DNA of 64,000 nucleotides from Acidobacteriota bacterium (GCA_027307115.1 DAHUXN010000028.1:99356-163355), one strand, 5' to 3'; positions 34,135-44,051 are shown, counted from the stretch's first letter. The notes: generated from the letters alone by a model not told the origin. Numbers and translations: made by a program.

Positions 34135-37100
34135 CTAGGCCTTGCCGCCTGTTTTATCCCTCGGATGGTTAACTGATTGTTCAGCTTCGCGTAACCGTTC
34201 CCGGAGTTCACTGACCAATACTCTGTTCCTATCGTCTCTAGGGTTTGTGTCGGCGGCGGCAATCGCCATTTGCAAGCCTTCCTCAAATCTCTGCGTATGC
34301 AGAAGGAACCGAGCGTAAGCGGAATAAGCGAAGGCGTTGTTCGGATCACAATCGATTGCCTGTTTAAAGTAGCTTTCTGCTGAAACCTCATCGCCTTGTC
34401 GTGCGTAAAGCCTACCCAAATCGGTTAGGGTCGGCGAATGGCGTGGATTGATAGCAAGCGCCTGCAAGAGGAGTTGCGCGGCTTCTTCTATTTGCCCATC
34501 AGCCAATTTTGCATGACCATATCCCTGCAAAATCCAGTATGCGTTCGATTTTAGACTGATGGCCTTGCCAAAATGCTCCTCCGCCCTATCCCACGTGCGA
34601 TTCCGAGCATAGATTAGAGCGAGATGAAAGTGTGCTTCCGCATCGTTTGGGTCTAGAGCGATGAGAACGCGATAATCCTTCAGGGCGAGGGCGAAATCGT
34701 GTTTTCTGTAGTGGGTTAGGGCGACGGGGCGCAGTTCAAATTTGTAGAGAGCAAAGCTCTTAACTTTCTCGCGATCACCGGCGCACAAGAAATGGTGGAT
34801 CGCTTCCCCTAGTAGTTCAGGATTTGCATCTGCCGTGGTGGTTTTCGCTTTCTTATAGCGATCAAGAAAGTACGCGCCAGCAAGTTTATGAAACGGGCGC
34901 AGGAGCAGGAAAGGTGTTGTGGTGTAGAAATGGTCGCGGATAATTGGATGCAGGCTGTATTCCTCGCCATCTGTCTCCAGTAACGAACGCCCGAGAAGAG
35001 AATCCAAAAGGAAGGCGGCCCGGTCTGCTTTCCATGAGACAAATGCATCCGTACCCACGGGCAATCGGAAGATCGAGGCGAAACGGATGAGTTCATCCTC
35101 TTCAGGCGAGAGTTGGACACGATCAAGGAAGAAAGAAATGATCGTTTCGCGTAGACGCTTAAAGATTGCCGCCTCCGATTCCACTTGTTGCGTAGTCCGC
35201 TCGGCAACGAGCTTTGCCGCGACCTTGACACCCAAGGGATGGCCGTTCAAGACGCTGAGGAGTTTCTCTGGGTAAGAAACCGTTTGTCCGGTCAGATCCT
35301 CCCGTTCAAAACGGAACCAATAAGAGAACAGGGCTTCGCTGTCTTTCCTTTCCAATCCCGCTATGTGACGGGAATCGACGAATTGACGAACCTGTGGATC
35401 AAGCTTGGGAACCTGGTTCGTTATTATGATGAGTTTGTTTCTCCTGGTACTGGCGACCTGAATCAGTTGACATATGAATTTGGCCGTGTTCTCGTCAGCG
35501 AACTCGCCATTTGGTTCTAAGAGATATTGAAAATCATCCAGAAGCACTGCTAGTCGTGGAGTGTGGGAGAAGTTCAGAAGCAGATTTTGGGACAGATCGA
35601 TTTGTTTAGCTGACGAATCCAATGACGATTCCCCAGGCAGCCGCAGCCCGGACTGGTGGGCGAACTCGGCCAAGAATCGGGGATAAGAAGCTCCTTCCGT
35701 GAAAGGAATCCAGATACGTTTCCAAGTTGGTGGGATTACCTTCTTGACTGCTTCGCGGGCAATCGAAGTCTTGCCTATGCCTCTCATTCCTGCAAGGACA
35801 AAGCAGGCCTTGTCCGCAGAACTTATAAAGCTTTGAAGGGCACTCAGAATCGGATCGCGATCAAAGAATGGAGGTTCAAACGAGCCGAGATTTACTGCAA
35901 TGGCCTGGGGTTCCTCGGAGGCAATCACGGGAGTTACGGACCTAGAAGAAGGTTCCATTCTGGTCCTCAGCTCATTCCGCTTGTTGACAAGATACCGAAA
36001 AGTTGCGGTAAGGAGGTCAGTTTTTTCAGGGTGCTTGCCCGAAAGTGTCAGCTCGGTTACGAGCTCAATGGCCTTGCCACATAGGTCCCATCTGAGCGCG
36101 TCCGTCGATGTGGTTGTTTCTATGGCGACTGGCGTAAGCCATCGCCGCCAGTCCTCGCGGCTCGCTAGGCCCGGACCGGCAACACTAGTAACGAAGTGTT
36201 TCAGCTTTTCTTGCATTATTCGTGGAAACAAGCGGTAATCAATCGCTGCAAATCGCCTCAGATTCTCCTGAACTTCCGCCTCGGAATCAGGCGGACCTTG
36301 GAGTCTTGCAACCAATTCAATAAATTCTTTGCATGCCTCGCTGTGCTGAGCGTAAATGAGCGGCACAATTGAAATCTCACGTACCGGGAAATGCTCCTCC
36401 GTCGACATGCGTACGTCAAATTGACTTGAAAGATCAGCATCGACAACTATTAAGACCTCGGCGTGTTTCTGAATCGGTTCCGTGCCATCGGGGATTACGA
36501 GCCACCCCTTCGTTCGTTCCGCCCTCGCAAAGACCCTTGACCCGCCGAAATCGGCAATATTTGCGAATAGGCTCACTTTTCCAGACGCAAGTAGGAGCTC
36601 CGCCCTCTTATAGAAAAGGTCAGCAGTCGGCGTAAGGCTTGGCATAGCTATCAGCGCGGGCGAAGCTCGGCCTCGTCGAGCTTTGCCCGCTGTTGGTTCT
36701 TGAATGGCGTCAATGCAGATCAGTACTTCAAGCTGAATGTTGGACTGACCAAATATTCCGGGAATCGGCGTAGACGCTAGGCCAGGCACCACCGATGATT
36801 CCCACTTCGAACGGTGAATCTTCTCGAAGAGGTAGCACTGTCCATTTGGGAGGAACACAGGACACACCGCTCGACCCAGTCCCGTTTCCTCTCCTTTTCC
36901 TTTGATCCCAAGTCGAGCGTACTCCAGAAGTGCGGGCTTAGTTGCAATATGGCTTCCGGCGACTAGGGCGATTTTGGACTGACGGCAGAGGTTCTTGCAT
37001 TCTTCCAGTAGCTCGTGTGGAACCGAATACTCCGGCAACACCAAGAGTTCAACCCTGTGGCGCGCCGCAAATTCCACGACGGCTTTGATCTTGTGAGACA

Positions 37101-37296
37101 TGTGGTCGATAAGGCTCGTGGCGATCCGCGACCTGAGATCACGCACTTCTGGCAGACCGGCCAATTTGTACAGACCATGCTCGGCGTCACCAGAAAAAAT
37201 GGGCTCGTGAAGGTATGAAACGCCAGAATCGTCTAAGTAGGCGGGATTAAACGCCAACTGAGCCAGAGCAAACCGATGGTATTTAGGCTCGGCCAT
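34135..37296 (-). CDS. Nitrilase-fold / STAND NTPase / TPR fusion protein (putative defence or conflict protein)
   Basis: 1,053 residues in three parts. (1) Residues ~5-330 form a carbon-nitrogen hydrolase fold with the Glu-Lys-Cys triad in place: E89 (LLVLPEYSVP), K159 (LFEKIHRSKWE) and C194 (EVLICIDAIQEP). (2) Residues ~470-800 form a STAND-type P-loop NTPase with Walker A GMRGIGKTS (K509), Walker B LAVLLDDFQYL and the expected winged-helix continuation. (3) Residues ~850-1040 carry TPRs (HFHLALIYARNRTWDRAEEHF; LLLQALAINPRHSPTLTDLG). Sensor-NTPase-effector order, here with the enzyme at the N-terminus, matches antiphage STAND (Avs-like) logic. It lies alone in element 2. The substrate of the amidase-like domain is unknown. 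Confidence 0.85.
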   Translation of the reverse strand: MAEPKYHRFALAQLAFNPAYLDDSGVSYLHEPIFSGDAEHGLYKLAGLPEVRDLRSRIATSLIDHMSHKIKAVVEFAARHRVELLVLPEYSVPHELLEECKNLCRQSKIALVAGSHIATKPALLEYARLGIKGKGEETGLGRAVCPVFLPNGQCYLFEKIHRSKWESSVVPGLASTPIPGIFGQSNIQLEVLICIDAIQEPTAGKARRGRASPALIAMPSLTPTADLFYKRAELLLASGKVSLFANIADFGGSRVFARAERTKGWLVIPDGTEPIQKHAEVLIVVDADLSSQFDVRMSTEEHFPVREISIVPLIYAQHSEACKEFIELVARLQGPPDSEAEVQENLRRFAAIDYRLFPRIMQEKLKHFVTSVAGPGLASREDWRRWLTPVAIETTTSTDALRWDLCGKAIELVTELTLSGKHPEKTDLLTATFRYLVNKRNELRTRMEPSSRSVTPVIASEEPQAIAVNLGSFEPPFFDRDPILSALQSFISSADKACFVLAGMRGIGKTSIAREAVKKVIPPTWKRIWIPFTEGASYPRFLAEFAHQSGLRLPGESSLDSSAKQIDLSQNLLLNFSHTPRLAVLLDDFQYLLEPNGEFADENTAKFICQLIQVASTRRNKLIIITNQVPKLDPQVRQFVDSRHIAGLERKDSEALFSYWFRFEREDLTGQTVSYPEKLLSVLNGHPLGVKVAAKLVAERTTQQVESEAAIFKRLRETIISFFLDRVQLSPEEDELIRFASIFRLPVGTDAFVSWKADRAAFLLDSLLGRSLLETDGEEYSLHPIIRDHFYTTTPFLLLRPFHKLAGAYFLDRYKKAKTTTADANPELLGEAIHHFLCAGDREKVKSFALYKFELRPVALTHYRKHDFALALKDYRVLIALDPNDAEAHFHLALIYARNRTWDRAEEHFGKAISLKSNAYWILQGYGHAKLADGQIEEAAQLLLQALAINPRHSPTLTDLGRLYARQGDEVSAESYFKQAIDCDPNNAFAYSAYARFLLHTQRFEEGLQMAIAAADTNPRDDRNRVLVSELRERLREAEQSVNHPRDKTGGKA

Positions 37297-37410
37297 TTGT
37301 TATTGAGTATATTTATCATTAGCGAAGCCAAAATTCTAGCGCCGAGGTATCACCGCGCAAGAAAAACAGGAGGCCCGCCGCAGAGGACCTTCCTGTCACA
37401 CGACTTAATC

Positions 37411-37855
37411 GGGTGATGTGATTGCGGCTAAGTCAAGCGGAAGAAGCGACTTCGCAACGGAATGAGAGCATCCGTTCGTCACGAAATTGTCATAGTAGGC
37501 AGCGCAAAACTGGCAAAAATCGAAGTTCCTCGACAACGCTAAGGCGTTCGCAAAATTGCCGCGCGCATTTGGGTTCACCATCGAATATACCGATACCTCC
37601 ATGAACCTCCGAAATTACGAGCCTGATTTCGTCGCCGTGGATAAATCAGGAATTCATTGGCTTCTCGAATCCAAGGGTCAAGAGAACGTGGACGTTCTTA
37701 GAAAGGACGTTGCGGCCATGCGGTGGTGCGAAACTGCCTCAGCCCTCACGACAACGAATTGGAAATACATCAAAGTGCCACAGAAAGAATTCCAAGCTCT
37801 GCAACCGGCGCGTCTGAGCGATCTTGTAGCCTTGCAGGTCTCGGCGTTCTCTTAA
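37411..37855 (+). pseudogene. Decayed restriction-endonuclease/helicase C-terminal remnant
   Basis: A degraded frame. DVIAAKSSGRSDFATE is followed by a TGA and two TAG stops, then NWQKSKFLDNAKAFAKLPRAFGFTIEYTDTSMNLRNYEPDFVAVDKSGIHWLLESKGQENVDVLRKDVAAMRWCE runs to 37855. The last part has the PD-(D/E)xK pattern (PDF...LESK) seen at the C-terminus of type III-like restriction (Res) subunits. The helicase part and any partner methylase are missing. This is a relic of a restriction system beside the STAND gene. Confidence 0.65.
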
Positions 37856-37940
37856 ACTTGAGATTTAACCCCACCTTGCTGCCCTTGCCGGATCGGGTTG
37901 ACGCACCTGGGCGGGCGAAGTACTACGAAATTATTTCCTA

Positions 37941-37967
37941 TTGACAGACCTACACGCGAAGTATACA
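37941..37967 (+). promoter_or_regulatory. Candidate promoter of the RHS gene
   Basis: TTGACA (37941-37946) and TATACA (37962-37967) with a 15-bp spacer, 33 bp before the RHS start codon. Both hexamers are near sigma70 consensus; the spacer is short. Confidence 0.35.
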
Positions 37968-37999
37968 AGGTCTTCAATTTTGCTCACGGAGGGTGTCCG

Positions 38000-40900
38000 A
38001 TGCGCGGTTCTGAGGGGAATCGATGCTCGATCCGTCTTACATGGCCTGCTAGAGTCTCGGCACTTCTTGGTCTTTTCCTGTTTTTGATTCCCGCTGCTTC
38101 GGCGCAGCTTCCGCAGGCAAGCGACGCAACTTCCCCGCCCACTCCGGGCGTAGGGCACGATTATATTCACGCACCGCAGGAGACGGTGAATCCCGCGAAC
38201 GGCTCAGTCAGCATTCGCATCCCAGTGCGTGTCCCTTCCGGGCGCGAACTGACAATCCCTTTGTCGATTGCCTACGATTCGAGCGGTGCCTTCTATTATG
38301 GCTCGGACGCAGGAGGTGATGCACCCGCCCTACGCACGGTCACGGGCGTGCCGTTCTCTCAGGGCGGGTGGAGCTACACTTTCCCTCTGATGACCTTTGA
38401 GGAAGACGACTGGACGCACGACGCCATCAGGCCCTATCCCTGCTCGGAAGACGTAAACTACGTTTTTCAGGACCCGACCGGGAACCGTCACAACGTGAGC
38501 TTCCTCTACGCCACTCAAGTGGGGCCGGGCGGGCAGACGTGCGGCAGCAGCATCACCCAAGGTGGCGAGGGACCGATCTTGGCGACAATCCCTTCTAACA
38601 CGCTTGAACCACCCGTGACTCTAACGGATGGGAATGGAACCGTTTACTCGTTTCCGGGCGGCTTCAACTTCCTCCCAACAAGCATTACCGACCGCAACGG
38701 CAATAAAATCTCGATTTCCAGCACGTCGAGCTCGGCCACAGTCACTGACACCGCTGGTCGCCCTGCCATGAGCGTGCCTACTTTCGGGTCAAATCCAGAC
38801 AATATCAGTCTTGCCGGACTTACTTCACCATACCAAGTCTCTTGGACAACCGCGTCAGCGAACTTCACTATGGGCACGCTTGATCTCTACCCCGGTGTCG
38901 ATGAGAGTTGCCCCACATCCCTCAGCAGCAGTGCTAGCGTAGTCTCCCAAATTGTTCTGCCGAACGGGCGGGCCTACACCTTTACCTACGATCCGACCTA
39001 CGGGAGGCTGAGCAAGATCACATACCCATCGGGTGGTTATGTCCGATACGTTTGGGGTCTGAACTCACTGGCGGAGGCTGGATACTGGAACTCGGGGCCC
39101 CCGGCGGTTTGGAATTGCCTCTACGACTCCCCTGCTGTTGCCGATCGGTATGTGAGCTTTGACGGAGTAACGGAAGTGCTTCATCAACACTTTTCCTATA
39201 GCACGGTCTGGCCGGGCGGCAGCGAGACTTACACGAGCAAAACCACCACCGTGACGACTTACGACCTTGTCCGCAACACGAGCTCCAATACAATCTATAC
39301 CTACTCGCCGGTCTCGGCTCCTTGCGTTAAGACCCATTCTGGCTGCGGCATCCAGGTGCTGACGGTGCAGATTCCGGTCGAGCAGACGGTCAAGTATTAC
39401 AGCACGAGCGGGACGCTGCTTAAAACGGTCGGCAAGACGTGGTGCAACAACAACCCTCGAGAGCTGTGCAGTGAAACGACGACTCTTAACGATACCGGGC
39501 AGGTGTCCGAAACGGTATACGCGTACAACACAAGCGAACAGCAAACCGAGCGCGACGAATACGATTACGGCTCGGGAGGTCCCGGCCCGCTGACTCGCAA
39601 GACAGTCACAAACTATGCGAGCTTTACGGGCGCGCATATTGTCGATCTGCCCTCAAGCGTGGTTGTGGACAATGGATCAGGGACGCGAGTTGCCGAGACG
39701 GATTCGTCTTACGACCAGACGGCACTCCAGTCAACGTCTGTGGTTCAGCACGTGGCGGTAGGGTCGGCGCGGGGGAACCTGACAACAGTAGCGAAGCAAT
39801 GTTTCAACGGAGCTTGTGCCGGGGGCAATCCGACCACCACCTACAGTTATTACGACACGGGCCAGATTTACCAGATGACTGACCCGAAGAGCAATGTCAC
39901 CACGTTTTCCTACACAGACAGTTACAGTTCGTGCGGCGGGAACGCGCCTCCCTCGGGTGCGACGAATGCGTATTTAACGCAAGTTACGTATCCCAAAACC
40001 GGCACGATCAATCATATCGAGAGCTATTGCTACGACTACACCGCAGGACTATTGAGAGGGAGCACTGACGAGAACGGCCAGACGAGCAGCTTCACTTACG
40101 CGGACAGTCTGGATCGCCTTACGCAAGCAAACTACCCGGACGGCGGCCAGACCTTAGTTTCTTACAACGACGCACCGCCGACTCCGAACGTGACAACCGA
40201 GAAGAAACTGGATTCGACGGGCCGGTTCGTCACCAGCGTCAGCATAACTGATGGAATCGGGCTTCCCATCGAGACAGAACTGACGTCGGACCCACAAGGC
40301 ACGGATTTCACGGCAACCACCTACGATGGCTTGGGGCGGGCGTATACGGTTACAAATCCATATCGCAGCACAAGCGATCCCACATACGGAGTCACGACTT
40401 ACACCTACGACGCGCTGGGCCGCACGACTTCCGTGGTCAAGCCGGACGGTTCCAGCTCAACTGTGACCACAACTTATTCGGGGAATTGCACGACGGTCAC
40501 CGACGAGGCTGGAAAGAACCGCGAGAGTTGTACGGACGGCCTTGGTCGCATGACAAGTGTCATTGAGAATCCGGGCGGGCTGGGCTACACCACTAACTAC
40601 ACCTACGACACGCTCGACGACCTTACAGGCGTATCGCAGGGTGGCTCGCGTTCTCGGAGTTTTAGCTACGACTCGCTGAAACGTCTCACGAGTTCGACAA
40701 ATCCCGAGCCCGGCACGGTTAGCTATGCGTACGATTTGGACGGCAACGTCTCCACAAAGACCGACGCGCGGAGCATTACAACGACGTATTCCTATGACGC
40801 GCTGAATCGCGTTACTGGAATGACCTATTCGAACAGCGATCCATCGGTCGGTTACACGTATGACCAGTCGGCATGCCTCGGACAGCCTTCTTGCTACAAC

Positions 40901-42877
40901 ATCGGCCATCGCACGCGGATCGACGATGTGGGCGGCGCGGAAGAATTCGCCTACGACAAAATGGGCCGTGAAATCGCGGAAGAGCGCTTTACTGGCACTG
41001 CGTCGAAAACGACATCGTATGCCTACGATCTAGCTGGGGATATGACTTCTTTGACTTACCCCAGTGCGCGAACGATCACTTACACATACGACTCGGCTGG
41101 CCGTCCGAGCGAAGCGCAGGACACCGCCAACAACATCAATTACGCGCTTGGAACCTGCGCGAACGGTATTTCGAGCAGCGGAGTTTGCTACGCGCCCAGC
41201 GGCTCAGTAGCCCAGATGAAGAACGGTACAAACCTCGTTTCGACTTATATTTACAACACGCGATTCCAGCCGTGCTGGATGTACGGCACGACCGGCACGC
41301 CGCTGCCGACGAATACAACCTGCACGGCGGGCGACCCAGGTCCCGGAAACATTCTCGACCTGCAATACAATTTCAATCTGGGCGCGGGCGACAATGGCAA
41401 CGTTGTCGGCATCACCAATAAGCGAGATTCGACGCGAACACAGAGCTTCACGTACGACCAGTTGAACCGCATCGTGACGGCGAAGACCAGCGCGACGAGC
41501 GGCTCGAACTGCTGGGGCGAGACGTACACGATTGATCAGTGGGGGAATCTGACGGTGATCGGAGCGGTAAGCGGTTATTCCGGCTGCACGCAGGAGAATC
41601 TGGCCGTGTCGACCACAACGAACAATCAGCTTTCCGCGACGGGTTTTTCCTACGATGGTTCGGGCAACATGCTGAACGACGGCGCGCACGCGTATGCTTA
41701 CAACGCGGAGAGCGAAATCAAATCGGCGGCGGGAGTGAATTACACTTACGATGGCGACGGCAACCGCGTCGAGAAGTCGAGCGGGAAGGCCTATTGGTAC
41801 GGGGCAGGGACGGAAATCCTCGATGAATCAGACCTGAGCGGAAACATCACCAACGAATACGTGTTCTTCGGCAGCAAACGCATCGCCATGCGCAACGTGT
41901 CGAGCGGCACGATTTATTATTACGAAGACGATATGCTGGGAAGCGCGCGCACGATGGTGCAGGCGGGGCAGACTTCGCCGTGCTATGACGGGGATTTTTA
42001 TCCCTTCGGCGGGGAGCGCATCATCACGAACACGTGTTCGCAGAATTACAAATTCGAAGGCAAAGAGCGGGACACGGAAACGGGGAATGACGACTTTGGT
42101 GCGCGGTACTATACGTCGCGGCTGGGTCGATGGCTCTCGGCGGACTGGAGTTCGGTGCCTGCGCCGGTGCCGTACGCGAATCTGACGAATCCGCAGACGC
42201 TAAATCTGTATGCGATGGTCAGCGACAACCCGGAAACGTTTGCCGACCTCGACGGCCACTGCGGGACCGGGGGCCTACCCGGCGCGCCCTCTTCGATTCA
42301 ACCGTGCGAGAACGGTAACACTCACGCTGACCAGGGGGACGGGTTTGGTGACGGGAACTCGGGCATTGCGGGGCTGGATTGTAGCGCCGCAAGCTGCGAC
42401 TCTTCTGCCGAAGTCTCGGCGCAGCGTACCGAGGTTGAAGCCCAGGAAGCGGCGTCGCAAAATGCAAACCCGAACGATGACTCCAGCCAAGCGGAAGGAC
42501 AGAAACAGAATCAGAAGCAGAATCCAAACGGAGAGAATCAGCCGCCTCCTTCATGGGATCCAAGCAAGCCGTGGCCCAGCGATCCTTCCAAACTAGGCCC
42601 CAACTGGAAACCGGACACAGAACACCAGGCTCCCCACGACGATCGCTATGTCAACGACAAGGGTGACAAAGTCGACTGGCACAAAGGTATTCCGGGAGAA
42701 CCCGGGGAAATGGGCCAAGATCATTGGCACTGGCTACCAGGAGGCAAGAAACAGCGCGACCACTACAGACCTGGAGACACCGTCAAAAAGACCGTTAAGG
42801 TGGGTATCTGGACGACTATTGGATTGGCCATATGGGACGCAATACAATCCATTGCAGAAATGCCGCTTCCCGAATAG
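38000..42877 (+). CDS. Secreted RHS/YD-repeat protein with a C-terminal toxin-like tip (tip A)
   Basis: About 1,625 residues from ATG at 38000, chosen for the GGAGGG site and because it begins directly before a signal peptide (ARVSALLGLFLFLIPAASAQ). After an N-terminal beta-rich domain come many YD repeats (TYDALGRTTSVVKPDG; TYDTLDDLTG; YDLDGNVSTKTDA). The RHS core ends ...KFEGKERDTETGNDDFGARYYTSRLGRWLSADW...DNPETFADLDGH. The core builds a hollow shell that encapsulates a variable C-terminal toxin. The tip (~200 residues) starts after DLDGH, has a Gln/Asn/Pro-rich linker and a His/Asp-rich segment (DRYVNDKGDKVDWHKG...GQDHWHW), followed by a hydrophobic helix. The tip's enzymatic type is not recognised. 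Confidence 0.9.
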   Translation: MRGSEGNRCSIRLTWPARVSALLGLFLFLIPAASAQLPQASDATSPPTPGVGHDYIHAPQETVNPANGSVSIRIPVRVPSGRELTIPLSIAYDSSGAFYYGSDAGGDAPALRTVTGVPFSQGGWSYTFPLMTFEEDDWTHDAIRPYPCSEDVNYVFQDPTGNRHNVSFLYATQVGPGGQTCGSSITQGGEGPILATIPSNTLEPPVTLTDGNGTVYSFPGGFNFLPTSITDRNGNKISISSTSSSATVTDTAGRPAMSVPTFGSNPDNISLAGLTSPYQVSWTTASANFTMGTLDLYPGVDESCPTSLSSSASVVSQIVLPNGRAYTFTYDPTYGRLSKITYPSGGYVRYVWGLNSLAEAGYWNSGPPAVWNCLYDSPAVADRYVSFDGVTEVLHQHFSYSTVWPGGSETYTSKTTTVTTYDLVRNTSSNTIYTYSPVSAPCVKTHSGCGIQVLTVQIPVEQTVKYYSTSGTLLKTVGKTWCNNNPRELCSETTTLNDTGQVSETVYAYNTSEQQTERDEYDYGSGGPGPLTRKTVTNYASFTGAHIVDLPSSVVVDNGSGTRVAETDSSYDQTALQSTSVVQHVAVGSARGNLTTVAKQCFNGACAGGNPTTTYSYYDTGQIYQMTDPKSNVTTFSYTDSYSSCGGNAPPSGATNAYLTQVTYPKTGTINHIESYCYDYTAGLLRGSTDENGQTSSFTYADSLDRLTQANYPDGGQTLVSYNDAPPTPNVTTEKKLDSTGRFVTSVSITDGIGLPIETELTSDPQGTDFTATTYDGLGRAYTVTNPYRSTSDPTYGVTTYTYDALGRTTSVVKPDGSSSTVTTTYSGNCTTVTDEAGKNRESCTDGLGRMTSVIENPGGLGYTTNYTYDTLDDLTGVSQGGSRSRSFSYDSLKRLTSSTNPEPGTVSYAYDLDGNVSTKTDARSITTTYSYDALNRVTGMTYSNSDPSVGYTYDQSACLGQPSCYNIGHRTRIDDVGGAEEFAYDKMGREIAEERFTGTASKTTSYAYDLAGDMTSLTYPSARTITYTYDSAGRPSEAQDTANNINYALGTCANGISSSGVCYAPSGSVAQMKNGTNLVSTYIYNTRFQPCWMYGTTGTPLPTNTTCTAGDPGPGNILDLQYNFNLGAGDNGNVVGITNKRDSTRTQSFTYDQLNRIVTAKTSATSGSNCWGETYTIDQWGNLTVIGAVSGYSGCTQENLAVSTTTNNQLSATGFSYDGSGNMLNDGAHAYAYNAESEIKSAAGVNYTYDGDGNRVEKSSGKAYWYGAGTEILDESDLSGNITNEYVFFGSKRIAMRNVSSGTIYYYEDDMLGSARTMVQAGQTSPCYDGDFYPFGGERIITNTCSQNYKFEGKERDTETGNDDFGARYYTSRLGRWLSADWSSVPAPVPYANLTNPQTLNLYAMVSDNPETFADLDGHCGTGGLPGAPSSIQPCENGNTHADQGDGFGDGNSGIAGLDCSAASCDSSAEVSAQRTEVEAQEAASQNANPNDDSSQAEGQKQNQKQNPNGENQPPPSWDPSKPWPSDPSKLGPNWKPDTEHQAPHDDRYVNDKGDKVDWHKGIPGEPGEMGQDHWHWLPGGKKQRDHYRPGDTVKKTVKVGIWTTIGLAIWDAIQSIAEMPLPE
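41621..42259 (+). repeat. RHS core segment, copy A (639 bp)
   Basis: Codes for NNQLSATGFSYDGSGN... to ...ETFADLDGH. The segment 44064-44702 has the same length with no indels and 8 amino-acid differences counted by eye out of 213, but many synonymous differences. Confidence 0.9.
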
Positions 42878-42958
42878 CCGTCGAAATCTCGAACAAGCAC
42901 ATGTCTCAGGGTTGACTCAGCCGTTGTAGACAACTTAGGACTTGAAAGTCGGTGTGAG

Positions 42959-43396
42959 ATGACGTTTGAGGAAATAAAACAAGAACTACCGAACGGATTT
43001 CACGACGCCGCGATCCGAAACATCAGCGTGGATTTCGAAGGCAGATTCATCATAATAGGTATGGATCTGCATGTAGGTGTACACGGCAGCCCGGATCCTG
43101 AGCGCTATCGTGCTGGCACGCTAAGAGTGGCGTCGCCTTATCTGTTCTTCATGGAAGCGCCAGATCCTGACTACCCTTTCGTTCCCAATGGCTCTTCTGT
43201 CAATGTTGATGGTGATTCTGTAAGGATCGGGCAGAACGCGGACGTTGATCGTCTACTGCCTGTTGTTCCCCAGAATGCTATTCTCTACCGGTTCTTCCTC
43301 GAAGAGTGGAACTCCTTCTTGTATCTTGCAGGCGCGAGTGCCGAGTTTTCGTGGGACGACGGCGGGTCGTTCGGGCCGGTTAACGCCTCGCGCTGA
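42959..43396 (+). CDS. Candidate immunity protein for tip A
   Basis: A 145-residue soluble acidic protein (MTFEEIKQELPNGFHDAAIRNISVDFEGRFIIIGMDLHVG... to ...FSWDDGGSFGPV) starting 82 bp after the RHS stop. Its size, acidic character and position directly downstream of a polymorphic tip are those of an RHS immunity protein. No specific Imm family was recognised with confidence. Confidence 0.6.
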   Translation: MTFEEIKQELPNGFHDAAIRNISVDFEGRFIIIGMDLHVGVHGSPDPERYRAGTLRVASPYLFFMEAPDPDYPFVPNGSSVNVDGDSVRIGQNADVDRLLPVVPQNAILYRFFLEEWNSFLYLAGASAEFSWDDGGSFGPVNASR

Positions 43397-43407
43397 GAAA
43401 GGTGGAG

Positions 43408-43563
43408 ATGAGGAACAACAGGGTCGTTGCGATAGCGTTAGCCGTTCTATCTGGTGCGACATTGGTATCTATCTCGACAGTCGTGCTGGCACCGATCCAG
43501 TGGGATCTGCGCTACCCGAGAGGACGAGTGGCGATCCTCTCGGCTTGGCTTTTTCTATCTTGA
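43408..43563 (+). CDS. Small membrane peptide, possibly frameshifted
   Basis: 51 residues: MRNNRVVAIALAVLSGATLV continuing through a membrane helix to WDLRYPRGRVAILSAWLFLS. The ATG is directly preceded by GGTGGAG. In another frame the sequence continues to 43652 as DPLGLAFSILMSVAAAKVWTRWFYLLLVWAVAIIGGWHI, two further hydrophobic segments. The intact gene may therefore have been ~80 residues, broken by a frameshift near 43520. Function unknown. Confidence 0.4.
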   Translation: MRNNRVVAIALAVLSGATLVSISTVVLAPIQWDLRYPRGRVAILSAWLFLS

Positions 43564-43825
43564 TGTCAGTAGCTGCTGCCAAGGTGTGGACACGGTGGTT
43601 CTATCTATTGCTCGTTTGGGCGGTCGCGATAATTGGCGGGTGGCACATTTAGCGTTTCTGGCTTGGCCTCAAAGGGCTCGCACGCGCATTCACACACCGC
43701 ACTTATGATGGCTGGACTGAAACGCGATGGTGCCGAACCCTTTGGTGTTTAAGGGTGCGGGTTCTTGACGCATTTCTCGCTTTCTCAACGGAACTCCTTC
43801 TTACATCCTTTACAACGAATCAATC

Positions 43826-43989
43826 CTCAGCAATCCATCGTTCCGTGCCGCACAAAAACTATAAACTGTCCCGCGCGGCCAGTACGTTCACTTGGGAACA
43901 TTAAGGGAGCAAAACCTGCCGAATGTGCCTCTATATTTCGGTTATGGCAAATTGTAAGGGCAAGACAAGTCACAGCTTACAAGATTGAC
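43826..43989 (+). repeat. Element terminal repeat, copy A
   Basis: About 163 bp, from CTCAGCAATCCATCGTTCCG to GATTGAC, near-identical to 46225-46387. Weaker similarity starts earlier, at GTGTTTAAGGGTGCGG (~43745; ~46166 in copy B). It contains CACTTGGGAACA (43889-43900). It is followed by a tRNA-Pro 3' half. No coding potential is evident. Confidence 0.88.
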
Positions 43990-43997
43990 ACAGCTAA

Positions 43998-44042
43998 TTC
44001 GGGACCAGGAGGTCGAAGGTTCAAATCCTTTCGCCCCGACCA
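43998..44042 (+). pseudogene. 3' half of a tRNA-Pro(CGG): remnant attachment site
   Basis: Begins in an anticodon loop reading TTCGGGA (anticodon CGG), followed by 3' anticodon strand CCAGG, AGGTC variable loop, T arm GAAGG-TTCAAAT-CCTTT, acceptor strand CGCCCCG, A73 and CCA. The 5' half is absent: upstream is the terminal repeat. It is structurally equivalent to the tRNA-Arg half at 46396-46443. Confidence 0.8.
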
Positions 44043-44051
44043 TTTATCCTC

